This document shows positions 1 through 12,500 of a stretch of 64,000 nucleotides of DNA, one piece after another. Source of the DNA: Tubiluchus corallicola (Eukaryota > Priapulida > Priapulimorpha > Priapulimorphida > Tubiluchidae); the NCBI GenBank assembly GCA_030141605.1, contig JAQGDQ010000884.1, positions 20,170-84,169 of the forward strand, written 5' to 3'. A program made the position numbers and the translations under genes. How positions within the stretch are numbered: the stretch's first letter is position 1; every line of letters starts with the position of its first letter. The notes below the pieces were generated by a model. That model was not told the origin of the DNA, did no database searches, and saw nothing but the letters and a program-made list of their open reading frames with translations.

Positions 1-219
1 TTGATTAGCCTCGGTGCATTAAAGAAATTGAATAGATGAATGGTCATGGTGCATATTTGCGACCGAAGTTAAGCAGTACTGAATCTGGTTGGTGAAAGAA
101 TAATGGTCACCAGTAAAAACTGCATAAAAGTTTGGTAAATCTTTGTTACCTGCCGGCATAAATGGCTTCGTCTCGCGACATGTTTACCTAAAACAACGTT
201 GGAATTGTTATTTTTGCAG

Positions 220-307
220 GTTGTTGTCAATAATGGGAGAGGATGATCCGGACGTCGCTCGTGTCAAGGTTGCATTTCCTGTCACTCTCCTTATGGGAAA
301 GAAATAA
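220..307 (+). CDS. Last exon of a class I SAM-dependent methyltransferase (upstream tandem paralogue, 5' part outside window)
   Basis: A splice acceptor (tttttgcag) ends at 219. The exon then reads, after completing a split Glu codon, LSIMGEDDPDVARVKV... and ends ...TLLMGKK before TAA at 305-307. The last exon of the complete gene at 6554-16719 has the same length (88 bp), the same entry phase and nearly the same peptide ([13 protein letters not shown]...TLLMGKK). This is therefore the tail of a tandem duplicate whose other exons lie left of the window; bases 1-219 are its last intron. An AATAAA at about 316-321 lies just after the stop and could be an early poly(A) signal. The function follows from the paralogue, not from this exon alone. 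Confidence 0.85.
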
Positions 308-1195
308 TTTTAAGAAATAAAGTTTAAGGTAAGAGATGTCCTGTCCATTACTTTCACCAATACTAATATAAAGATAGCAACGATGTGTTAGATGGATTTA
401 GAGTCTGCTTATTTAAGATTCCAGATTGTTTTGAAAAGAAATTGATTAATTAAAATTGATAGAAGTTTAGACATTCCAGCACAGCCTATCTAGGAGGACA
501 TTCGGCATTAGGAGCCACGTCCTTCTCTCTTTCTCTCTCAACCTTTTTGGCTGATTTTTGAAAAACTTTCATGCGTAACAAATTTTGAACCAAAATTACA
601 TTGATGTCAAATAAGCCTGTTGTAGCTTTCTCATTAAAAAACTTACATTTTGATGGTCATTATACACTAGAAGTTTTATTTTAGAATATTAAAAACACTA
701 AAATTCTTTGGATTTATGGTACTGTTTGGCTTTAATATTCTCTAATGTCCCCCATACTTCTTGTTGTCCCCATGCTCCCCATACTTCTTATTCCACCCCC
801 CCATACTCCTCATACTTCTTGTTGCTCCCCATGGTCTCCATGCTTCTTGTTTTCCCCATGGTCCCCATACTTTTTGTCTCCTACCTTCTGTTTTAGTATC
901 GAAAGCTCGCATTTCTAAATAAATTTTTGCATTACTGAGTTTTGTGTGGAGTCTGTCTTCTATAGTAATCCCAGCATAATGGGTAAGACAGCAAACCTTT
1001 CCGCTGTACTCTAGAAAATTCCGTATTATCAGTAACATGCTGTCATTGTTATTATGATCAAAACTTTTTATTGTATCTATTATACAACAGCCGAGTGGTA
1101 CAAATTCAAAAAGACAAATTCATAATGTGTTATGGTGTTGGTGAACATGATTAAATGTAAAATACGAGGACTGTTTACATATTTATTTGTTTTCC
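308..1195. other. Spacer downstream of first methyltransferase copy
   Basis: No coding region is visible. It holds the probable 3' UTR of the first methyltransferase copy. At about 745-882 there is a degenerate tandem repeat of 25-35 bp built on ccccatacttcttgtt; the open frames over it on both strands are repeat artefacts. Confidence 0.5.
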
Positions 1196-2147
1196 TTTTG
1201 GTAATATATGTGAAAGTCATGTTTGAAGTTGTACATCACTCACTTTGTTATGATTGAGTTTAGGCACAGAAGTATGAACAAGAATAAAAAATCTATAATA
1301 CATATTTGCACTGCACACAACAGAAAAGTGTTTATTAAAACTACAGACACATGAGTAGCATGACTGCTGCACTGAACACTGAGAGTGAGAGAGAGTTAGA
1401 GTGTGAGAGTCTCCTGCACTGAACACTGAGAGTTAGAGAGTGTGAGCCTCCTGCACTGAACACTGAGAGTTAGAGTGTGAGAGTCTCCTGCACTGAACAC
1501 TGAGAGTTAGAGAGTGTGAGCCTCCTGCACTGAACACTGAGAGTTAGAGAGTGTGAGAGTCTCCTTCACTGAACACTGAGAGTTAGAGAGTGAGAGCCTC
1601 CTGCACTGAACACTGAGAGTTAGAGAGTGAGAGTCTCCTGCACTGAACACTGAGAGTTAGAGTGTGAGAGCCTCCTGCACTGAACACTGATAGTTAGAGA
1701 GTGAGAGTCTCCTGCACTGAACACTGAGTGTGAGAGAGTGAGAGTCTCCTGCACTGAACACTGAGAGTTAGAGTGTGAGAGTCTCCTGCACTGAACACTG
1801 AGTGTGAGAGTATGAGAGTGTCCTGCACTGAACACTGAGAGTGAGAGTCTCCTGCACTGAACACTGAGAGTTAGAGTGTGAGAGTCTCCTGCACTGAACA
1901 CTGAGAGTGAGAGAGTGAGAGTCTCCAACACTGAGAGTGAGAGCGACTAGAAAGCAAAACCAGTCAGTATATATAGGTATAGGTGACAGGCTTCACAACA
2001 ACCATTACTTTAAAATAGGGAGAGAACCAGTGAATATGCATTCACTGCACCATACAATTATACTGGGGGTAAGTCAGCTGGTAGAATGTAAGAGGATTAG
2101 CCCATAGATGGCAGCACCTAATTATAATGTACAATTCATTCCAACTT
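1196..2147 (+). repeat. Dispersed repeat D1, copy 1, carrying an expanded minisatellite
   Basis: The flanks (about 1196-1375 and 1955-2147) match, in reverse complement, the segment 57549-57990. Examples are the stretch around gtcactttgttatgattgag and the stretch around tagatggcagcacctaatta. In this copy the centre is swollen by a tandem array (1376-1935), while the other copy has a single unit there. No protein is encoded. The element class is unknown. Confidence 0.75.
1376..1935. repeat. Minisatellite, units of about 33-43 bp
   Basis: About 14 units of ctgcactgaacactgagag followed by a variable run of ttagagagtgtgagagtctc. Unit length varies because the GA-rich part expands and contracts. 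The open frame on the minus strand is an artefact of the repeat. Confidence 0.9.
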
Positions 2148-2561
2148 CCACAATATAAACTTATATTTATTTTAATGCATAAAAACTGCCTAGTTATGGT
2201 TATATCATTCAGTGACTATTTGTGTACAATTGTTTTTTCAGCTCGTATGGAAAACTAGGAACTGCGTCAGATGTGTACGAGTATGCCTTTTGTTACATCG
2301 TCGCAAAACTGTTGATTTATTTATAAACTGCAAACAATTTCACAGCTTATGAACCACAGTGCAAAACTGAATATCGTTTTCAAATCACTGTGGTCAGTAG
2401 ATTTGATAAGCTTTAAGTGTGATCAGTTACCTAGAGTTTGCGCAAACAATTCATTCTTTTTGATCGCCAAAAACCTGTGCTCATTTATGGTGTGTGTGTG
2501 TGCGCGTGTACTGTTTATGACTTCAGCTGTTTACATTCACAAGTGCAGAAGATGACAGCCT

Positions 2562-3172
2562 ATTTTTGCTGCTTTTACAGTGTTCATTGTGGCACTTTAA
2601 CGCAGTTCATTTCAGTGGTTTTTGCACTGTTCAACGTGCAGATCTGCTTTGTTTTGTGCTGCACATTTCAGCAGTCAACGCAGCTCATTTCAGTGGTTTT
2701 TGCACTGTTCAACGTGCAGATCTGCTTTGTTTTGTGCTGCACATTTCAGCAGTCAACACAGCTCATTTCAGTGGCTTTTGCACTGTTCCTTGTGGCACTT
2801 TAATGCAGTTCATTTCAGTGGTTTTTGCACTGTTCTTTGTGGCACTTTAACACAGTTCATTTCAGTGGTTTTTGCGCTGTTCCTTGTGGCACTTTAACGC
2901 AGTTCATTTCAGTGGTTTTTGCACTGTTCAACGCGCAGATCTGCTTGGTTTTGTGCTGCACATTTCAGCAGTCAACACAGCTCATTTCAGTGGCTTTTGC
3001 ACTGTTCCTTGTGGCACTTTAACGCAGTTCATTTCAGTGGTTTTTGCACTGTTCTTTGTGGCACTTTAACACAGTTCATTTCAGTGGTTTTTGCACTGTT
3101 CAACGCGCAGATCTGCTTGGTTTTGTGCTGCACATTTCAGCAGTCAACACAGCTCATTTCAGTGGTTTCACA
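2562..3172. repeat. Composite minisatellite with 47-bp and longer units
   Basis: A 47-bp unit (ttcatttcagtggtttttgc, then actgttccttgtggcacttt and aacgcag) alternates with a longer version in which the second half is replaced by a stretch around caacgtgcagatctgctttg. Overlapping open frames on the plus strand all consist of the repeat and are not genes. Confidence 0.9.
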
Positions 3173-4868
3173 CTGCTGTTTGAGACTAAGTCGACGTACA
3201 GTTATCTACAGTGGACATACAAAATTAGACTCGTGTCAGGATTACAATGTGAGGATTGTACTTTGTTGGTAGATTGTTCACATCAAGTTGCTAAAAGCAC
3301 TTTAGTGTTGTGCAATGCGCAATCCCAGCTTGTATCAGTAACTCATTAAGATAAGCAAGATAATTGTTATTAAGCTTATGTATTAAGCAGTGTAATTTAT
3401 TTGAGCTGCATGTGAAAATTCACTTATCTTCTCTTTTCTCCTTTAAATCAAGTAAAGACTTTATTTTACTTGTGAGAACTGGAAACCACAATTTTGTTAA
3501 ACATTAGTGAAATGGTGACTGTTATTGGTTTGTATCATTAATGTTCACATCAAGTAGATTGGTTGATTCCTTTTGTTAAAGATTTGGGCAAAATGTCTTT
3601 AGGAGAAGTAACTTCACTTAAATATTAAGCAACGTTGTTAACATTTTTTTGTCTGTTTGATAATTTGAATTGTGCTAAGACTGGGTTTTGTCTGTTTTAT
3701 AAGTTAAACTATGTTATTTAACTCAACCTCATTTGGAAATCATAAATGATTAAATGAGACAGTCTCTGTAACTTTATAATTCATTGAATGTAGTTTACAT
3801 TCATGCAAATCTCTGTCATGAGTATGATTTTTGCATTGTACGGTTGTTTCTTCTGTTTTGTGTCATTTCTAAAATGTTTGCAGGATAACTTTATTAACGC
3901 ATCATAAATACGATTCGTAAACTTCATCGTCTTGTATGTGTCTTGTGTCCGAGTGACCGTTTAGACATTTTAAGTTAGCGTTGCTTTTATGCATGGATAG
4001 AATTGATAAGACATGGATTTTCGTCAATGATATAGTCTTTATTTAAACTTGAATTTTGTTTTAAATACAAAAAAAAGCTGCAGCGTGTTAAATTTTCATA
4101 TGTGCTACAGGTTGACAATAAACAGTAATTGTTAACCACTCTGATTCTGGTACCTGTGGATCTACAGTAAAATACGCAAAAGTGTAAACGTGTTTTGACT
4201 CACATTTCAACTGCAGCAACTTGTACAGCTGTTATAGTAGATAACATTTTGACCAATGGCATGCCTGGGTTAGTGTTGTACTCCTGCAGGCACATTTAAA
4301 CAATAGAGTTTTACTAAATTTGCTGTACCATAGCACAGCAGCTAGACTATTGGCAACTGTATTTCAGTGTTATATACAGTTAACAAAGCAAATTTCTTTT
4401 AACTGTTAGACTACCGTTTAGAAGAACCATACAAATACAGACATTTTGCATTTTGTGTGTTTGTATCACTCTTATACTATAAAATTATATCATGTATTTT
4501 AACCAAACGGAAGTCAAAGTTACTTCTAATACTCTGCACATGTATTAATTATATTATTTATAATTATAATAATTATGTTTGTTATATAAATCATAATAGT
4601 GATAAGTATAACTGTCTGATTTTCTCCTATCGCAAAAAAAAATTACTCAAACTATCTGCAATCTCTAGTAGCCGAGAAAGTTTATACAATTGTCTACAGA
4701 GTTGCGTGGGAAAAAATCCTTGTCAGCCATGATTAACTGTGTTACTTTTTTTCCTTTACAGCTGAAGTGAGTCAGTTTTGAGCATAGAAACTTGCATTTT
4801 CGTAGACTCGTTCAAAAAAGAGTGCTAAATTTTATACGACTATTACAAGAACATTTATAATGCATAAC
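3173..4868. other. Spacer, nothing recognised
   Basis: AT-rich sequence without a convincing open frame, transposon end or RNA. The 91-codon frame at 4457-4732 has low-complexity composition (Ile/Tyr/Asn/Lys) typical of random AT-rich DNA. Confidence 0.5.
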
Positions 4869-4875
4869 TGTAGCG

Positions 4876-5310
4876 TGAAATTACTGCTGGGAAGGACCTG
4901 TCCTATACTGCAAATGTACATGGTTCTCTTGTGAAATTATGACTACATGGATCGATAGTGAAATTACTGCTGTGAAGGACCTGTCCTATACTGCAAATGT
5001 ACATGGTTCTCTTGTGAAATTATGACTACATGGATCGATAGTGAAATTACTGCTGTGAAGGACCTGTCCTATACTGCAAATGTACATGGTTCTCTTGTGA
5101 AATTATGACTCTACATGGATCGATAGTGAAATTACTGCTGTGAAGGACCTGTCCTATACTGCAAATGTACATGGTTCTCTTGTGAAATTATGACTCTACA
5201 TGGATCGATAGTGAAATTACTGCTGTGAAGGACCTGTCCTATACTGCAAATGTACATGGTTCTCTTGTGAAATTATGACTCTACTTGGATCGATGGTGAA
5301 ATTACTGCTC
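4876..5310. repeat. Tandem repeat, 83-85 bp unit, about 5 copies
   Basis: The unit begins gtgaaattactgctgtgaag and ends near acatggatcgata. The copies are almost identical; later ones gain ct in gactctacatgg. Such low divergence suggests recent amplification. Confidence 0.92.
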
Positions 5311-5689
5311 AAGAAGAATTTGCTATGAAATTTTGACTCTAGTCACTCCACATGAATTGGTTGGGAATTTACGAGTAAACTCAGAACGGTTGTGAAATTG
5401 TTGCATATCATCTATAAAGTTCTCAAGGTTTTGCTGAGACGTATGTGAACAACCGAAAAGTAAGCCTAGGTAATTATTCGAAATATGTGCAAAGTGTTTA
5501 ATGCTGAATATTTTATTGCTTGATACTTGCTGAAAGTGAGTTTCTGGACAGGATGACTTTCAGCAGTGAAATTGAACAATATCACGGTCACCTCTGCAAT
5601 CTAACATGCTTTATATGTGTACGGATCTCAAGCAGTACTTAATGTAAATCTTATATGTTAACATCACTTCAAACATCATTTCTTCTCCT

Positions 5690-6213
5690 CTTTTCCTTCT
5701 TCCTATCCCTAATCTTACTATTTTTTCCATTCCATCATGTCTACTAACCCTAACCTTTCTTTCATGCACTCATCCTCCCCTCCATCCTTTCCTTCTTCCT
5801 ATCCCTAATTGTACTATTTTTTCCATTCCATCATGTCTACTAACCCTAACCATTCTTTCATTCACTCATCCTTCCTTCCCTTCTTTCTTCCTATCAAAAA
5901 TCTTACTATTTTTTTCCATTCCATCATGTCTACTAACCCTAACCATTCTTTCATTCACTCATGCTCCCCTCCCTTCCTTCTTCCGCTCCCTAATCTTACT
6001 ATTTTTTTCCATTCCATCATGTCTACTAACCCTAACCATTCTTTCATTCACTCATTTCTGCCACCTTAACAAGCCAGGCTTTCAAGGTGTCACACAGCAA
6101 CTCTTTTATTTGGTTATTTTGACTTCATCAACGTTTTTTACCTATACTGTTTCTTTTTGTTTCAATAATATTGTATGTTGATGTATTGTATATGTATTGC
6201 TGGAGTGAAATAA

Positions 6214-6253
<40 letters not shown>
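5690..6253 (+). repeat. CT-rich tandem array followed by a retroposon-like 3' end with a (GATT)n tail
   Basis: About four units of roughly 97 bp containing tccatcatgtctactaaccc and ttctttcattcactcat run to about 6065. Then follows a stretch ending gctggagtgaaataaattga and a pure GATT run (about 6211-6253). A unique end followed by a short tandem tail is typical of LINE/SINE 3' ends. The layout (CT-rich array, then tail) resembles the LINE 3' ends at 44.9-45.6 kb and 53.4-54.0 kb. Element assignment is inferred. Confidence 0.55.
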
Positions 6254-6255
<2 letters not shown>

Positions 6256-6553
6256 GTAGCAATAGTGATTGTGCTTTCGATGATTAATTTTTGCTGTACA
6301 GCTATTTAAACTCTGATTTTGTTGGAAGTGCTAATACGATAAATATATGTTTAATTTTATCAGTCATTTACATTTTTATTCCTCTTAGTGGTTGTGTGGT
6401 GCAGGCCCAATGTACTCCTTTGCTTGGCGGAGGGGGGGGGCATATAATGCTGTTAAGGTGGCCCTGATTATGTATACCTTGATGACTTGTTACTTTATTT
6501 TTTTCAGAGTTACTAAAATCAACAGCTTGCATTTCATTTGTAGACATTAGAGC
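6254..6553 (+). promoter_or_regulatory. 5' flank of the methyltransferase gene, with possible acceptors before the start codon
   Basis: No core promoter motif stands out. A pyrimidine tract with AG (ttatttttttcag, about 6496-6508) and a second AG (catttcatttgtag, ending near 6543) lie just before the ATG at 6554. Either could be the acceptor of a 5' UTR intron, or a trans-splice site if this animal uses spliced leaders. RNA data would decide. Confidence 0.3.
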
Positions 6554-9500
6554 ATGGATTGGTACATTAAGCTTTACGAAGGCTCAAGTTTCTCAGCCAC
6601 GTATGCAAGGTATCGGCCAAGCATGTCTGGTTGCCTTGTAAGAAAAATAATGGAATTTCTGGATGGTGATTTCAAGGCCGATTCAAAGAACGTAAGTAAA
6701 TCATTGGTTTTTTTTCTACTGACCATGTTTGTTAAAACATGCAACACTAATCAGAAAATACTTTTGACGTCTTAAATATTCTGTAATTAAAGTGCGTTAA
6801 TGACTGTCTTGCAAGTATCTCCCTGCCAGACCATCCGGTTCAAGAAAGATTGCGCATTTGCATTTTGATTACAGCACATGTTTCTGCTTAAGAACTTTCA
6901 AACGTAGTATTGAATCAACGAAATCAGTGCGGACCCTTTTTTATGCAAGAAAATTAGATTTCTTCCAATACAGGCCTTCACTTTAGAACAATTTCACTTT
7001 ATTTTACTTTGAACATGAAGGATTGAGATATCTGAGCATTGTTGTTCGATTCCTAAGTGAATTGAGAACCTATGTTAAGACTGTTTATGTTAAAACTTTA
7101 GTTAATCGGATTGGACGCCTTTGCTTTTCGAAGCCACAGCTGAAACCATGAAATTCTTTCAGTGTCTAAACATCTATAAGCGTTTTTCATTTTTTTCCCT
7201 AATTTTTCTGATTTTTTTGTTACATTTTAGATGAGCATAAAGAGCTCACGTAGTTCTCTTGTAATTTAATAATTTAAACCTGTAATTTTTTGCAGAAGAT
7301 ATTTGATCATGCCGTTGACGCTGGTTGCGGAACTGGTCAAAGCACCCGAGCTTTTGCTCCGTATTTTTCAAACATAACAGGTAGTCATATATGTGGCTTC
7401 TAGTAAATGAGCTTTTTACTTGCCCACCTTTGCTTTGAAATGTGAGTGTATCAATGTCAGTTTGTCTGATATCCTAATGTCTAGTAGTGAAGCATTAGTT
7501 TGCAAGGTAGGCGTAATGTATTTTAATCATTAGTGGTAAATTTTATTTGGGTTCATTGAAACATAAACTAAGCACGGTAGAGACTTTAATTGAAATCATA
7601 AAATTTGCTGAAAACCACTCAGACATGCTAGGACAAAGACAAGGACAGAAATCTTTTAAAAACCAACATCATAATAGTAACTCAACTGCAGTGGACCGTC
7701 TCCAGTGATATTACAGGCTATCAGTTATCATCATAATGTGTAACAATATTATCACAGTGCTTAACGACATGGGTAGGGTTAACATATTGTCTGAGAAGAA
7801 GACACTTTTTCGCACACTTGTAAGTAGACAAAAATGACCAGTCTAGGGTCTATTAAAACAATGTAAAATAAAATGCAAATTATAGTCACAAAGTCGCCTG
7901 CTTCTTCTTGGCTCTCAGAAGCAGTTACGCTTGAACTTGACTGAGCCAGAGGCTGAGATCAAGAATACTTTTTTCGACTGCACAAGGGTTGCATTTTGAG
8001 ATGTTAGCAACATCTTGTATTGAAAATTAACGAGCTTTTCTTTCTCTCGTACTATCGTACGCCTCTGCAGTTGGCAACATTCGTATATACTTACAAATTG
8101 AGGCAAAACCTGGACGAACCGCTGATTTTTTGAAAACTGACAAAAAAATTATGTTTCTGTGTGTCATTCTTTATCACCATTTAAGTCAGTCACCAAATAC
8201 GAAGCTCACTGGCTTAAAATGCTAAAAATATATGTAAGAATCACAAGTCTTGACCAACTATTTGTGTGACAAACTCAGTTTAACAACATTTCTGTATTCC
8301 TCTTCACTTTAATTGGTGGGGGCAATAAAACTTGCCAATTTATAATTGTTAGGGCTATAAAACTTGCCAATTTATAGGTGTTTGTGAAATACAACTTGCC
8401 AATTTATAATTGTTAGGGCTATAAAACTTGCCAATTTATAATTGTTAGGGCTATAAAACTTGCCAATTTATAGGTGTTTGTGAAATACAACTTGCCAATT
8501 TATAATTGTTAGGGCTATAAAACTTGCCAATTTATAATTGTTAGGGCTATAAAACTTGCCAATTTATAATTGTTAGGGCTATAAAACTTGCCAATTTATA
8601 ATTGTTAGGGCTATAAAACTTGCCAATTTATAATTGTTAGGGCTATAAAACTTGCCAATTTATAATTGTTAGGCATAAAACTTGCCAATTTATATGTTGG
8701 ATAAACTTGCCAATTTATAATTGTTAGGGCTATAAAACTTGCCAATTTATAATTGTTAGGGCTATAAAACTTGCCAATTTATAATTGTTAGGGCTATAAA
8801 ACTTGCCAATTTATAATTGTTAGGGCTATAAAACTTGCCAATTTATAGGTGTTTGTGAAATACAACTTGCCAATTTATAGGTGTTCTAAAGAAAGTATCT
8901 ATGCAGTCTTTAAAATTCATTAAATGATACGTGCATACTTTAATTATAAGCTCTTGTTCAGCTGCAACTTGGACGAGTGTTTATGTGTATAGCATTTTAT
9001 GATAAACCGTGTTTTATTTCACTCATTGACATTTACCTAAAGGTTTACGATGTTCTTTTTATTAATATGTTTTCAAGGTATTGACGTGAGTTCTAGTCAA
9101 GTAGAAGCTGCTCAACAAAATGAAACATTCAAGCATATTTCATATAGGTAAGTTTTTTTTTATTTCCTGACAGTTATGTTTGCTAACAGGTAACAACTGC
9201 TAATGATTTTTGTTAACATGTTGGTAATTAAATAGGTGATATTAATTACACGTCAGAAAACATTAAAACCAACATACGAACATGAAGATTTTATTTCACA
9301 TTATTTCTGTCATGCTTCGTTTTTGGATTATTGCTCTCATGTTACCTATTGTAGGCAAGTGTTCATTTAACAGTTTGCACACTTGGGCAGGCACAGGTGT
9401 GGTCATTGCCCTTTGTTGTAAGTCTAGTTACACTGAATTGTTGCAAGTTGTCAGCCTCATAATTTCCATGGGAATTTTTTCCAGTAGAAGATAATCAGTA

Positions 9501-12500
9501 TAAGTAAGAATGAGAACGAGGTGATCATATATACCACTGAAACATATAATTTTGAGAAAATCACTGTTAAAGTCAGCCATTGTTTTTTGTTGCATTTCTT
9601 GAAAACATTTGGCAAACGTACAAATGTTTGGTTTTTACAAAATACAAAAAATTGACATTTGACCAAATATTTGTGTCATTCTACTTTGAAGCATCATAAC
9701 GTAGTTTTAACTATGCCGACTTAAGGACAGTTTTGGTTTGCAAGCACACATGTTACTGGTCAAAGATGTCTTATTCAAGGCATTCGTGTCAAGTAACTTC
9801 AGAAAATTTAAAGCGAATTTAGAACATTAAAGCATGTGTCGTACGGCTATATTACTAGGTCAGGAATAGAAATTTGTGTGTGTAATAAATGACCTTAGAT
9901 GAGTGGTGGTTAAGCTTGCACCTTGAGGGATACCCCAAAAATTGTACTTCATGCTCATATTTTTGTGTAATAATTCATTTTGTATTTGCAGAGTTGGAAC
10001 GGCAGAAGAGCTGCCTTTTCTAGCAAACAGCATTGACTTAGTTAATACCACTCAGGCGGTGCACTGGTTTGATTTTTCAAATTTTTTCACTGAGGTGGAT
10101 CGGGTTTTGAAGCCTGGTGGGGTGTTGTCAATAAATACTTATGGTGTAGTGCCTCGCTTGTACAGCCTTACTGATGACAGCAAGTCCGCCAAGCTGACTG
10201 AAATCATGCAAAACGTATGTATGACAAATTATTTGTCTTTTCTTCACTGGTTTAGCAATTGTACTGGTTCTGAATATCACAAGTTTGTGCTATTCACCAG
10301 CTGGTTTTTACATACTGGTTGAGCATTTGTATTGGGTCTGAATATCCCAAGTTTGTGCAATTCACCAGCTGGCTTTTACATACTGGTTGAGCATTTGTAC
10401 TGGTTCTGAATATCACAAGTTTGTGCTATTCACCAGCCAGCTTTTACATACTGGTTGAGCATTTGTATTGGTTCTGAATATCACAAGTTTGTGCTATTCA
10501 CCAGCTGGTTTTTACATACTGGTTGAGCATTTGTATTGGTTCTGAATATCACAAGTTTGTACTATTCACCAGCCAGCTTTTACATACTGGTTGAGCATTT
10601 GTATTGGTTCTGAATATCCCAAGTTTGTGCAATTCACCAGCTGGCTTTTACATACTGGTTGAGCATTTGTACTGGTTCTGAATATCACAAGTTTGTGCTA
10701 TTCACCAGCTGGCTTTTACATACTGGTTGAGCATTTGTATTGGTTCTGAATACGTTTGTACTATTCACCAGCACACATACGGTGAGTGTATTGTTCGAAT
10801 ATCCCAAGTTTGTGCAATTCACCAGCTGTTACATCGGTTGAGCATTTGTACGGTTCTGAATATCACAAGTTTGTGCTATTCACCAGCTGGCTTTTACATA
10901 CTGGTTGAGCATTTGTATTGGTTCTGAATATCACAAGTTTGTGCTCTTCACTAGCTGGCTTTTACTTACTGGTTGAGCATTTGTATTGGTTCTGAATATC
11001 ACAAGTTTGTGCTCTTCACCAGCTGGTTTTTACATACTGGTTGAGCATTTGTATTGGTTCAGAATATCACAAGTTTGTACTATTCACCAGCTGGTTTTTA
11101 CATACTGGTTGAGCATTTGTATTGGTTGGTTCAGAATATCACAAGTTTGTACTATTCACCAGCTGGTTATTCGTTTAGAAAACAAGACAATATCTCACTA
11201 CCCTAGAACTTGAAAATTTTTTAAAATTTATGTTGAAATTTTTCTGTTTCCGGATGCTGTTGTTAAATTCCGGGTAATTCTTGATATATTGAAATATTTT
11301 ATTAGTTGAGGATTTTTCGTAAGACACCAAACATTTATATTGATGAGTGACTAATGATGTTTCAGATTCGTGTGAAGACGCTGAAAGATTATTGGGCTAA
11401 AGACAGAGACAAGCTAGATGAGTTTTACAATGAATTAGTGATTCCCTATGAAACTCAATGTGCATTCAGGTGAGAGCTTAGTGTCTACAATGTTTTCACA
11501 TTGTTCACAAAGTTAAGCAGTGCTAGGCCTAGTTAGTACATATACGAGTGACAGCCATATGAAGAATGTATCACCATTAAACCTTGGTTGAAACACCTCT
11601 GATGGTTCAGTGTTTCATCTTGGAGGCACATCCTGAATAATAAGCTGTGTCGACAGTGAGTATCTACATTTACCATTAAGTATTGGCTCCCAGCTAGCAG
11701 TGACTAGAAAGAAATCTAGAAATGACTATTGTGCCTGACTGTTGTTACCATCCCCAATGTATTTAAATTTTAGTACCAAACTTGGGAGACAAGAAATGGT
11801 AAAAAGTTGGGATACAGCCGGCATTTGAACTGGGGACATTTTCTTTACAATGCAGATGCTTTTGACCATTTGGACTCTGTGCCTCCCAGTGGTCAAAGCA
11901 GACAAAAGTTCATCACTTATAGCTAGTTTCCACGTCATTTGAAATAGTGGCATTTCCAAGCTCATATTTTTAAATAGTTCATGCAGTACATTGTCAAGAT
12001 TAGTGGTGACACCTTTTGGCAATTTTTGTTGTTAAAGGAGACAAAAGTCATAGCTGCTTCCATGACGATGCCATCATATACAGTACTTGTCATCAGTTAT
12101 GTAAGTAGCAGTGTCGTAACTGTTGTTGTTTTCAGAGATGACTGTAAACTTAGTGTCAAATTTGGTGATGAAGACGTTGTAACCATAGCAACTGTAGTAA
12201 ACTACTTATCATCTTTGACTTCTTATCATAACTATTTGAGGAAAACAATGGATACCGGATTACTCCTGAGAATTCAAAACGAGTAAATAAATCATTACCA
12301 TTTGAAACATAAACATAAACCACAAACATTCTAAATACTGACATTCAAAAGACTGACATTCTAAATACTGACATTCAAAAGATTGACATTCAAGACTGAC
12401 ATTTAAAAGACTGACATTCTAAATACTGACATTCAAAAGATTGACATTCAAGACTGACATTCAAAGACTGACATTCAAAAGACTGACATTCAAAGACTGA

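Noticed and set aside
1620-1931. 103-codon frame with repeated SVFSAGDSHTLTLS
   Set aside because: Translation of the minisatellite.
2438-3349. Overlapping frames of 65-121 codons
   Set aside because: Translation of the 47-bp composite array in three frames.
5725-6060. Telomere-like ctaaccctaacc
   Set aside because: Only two adjacent copies of the hexamer occur per ~97-bp unit, so it is part of that unit and not a telomeric tract.
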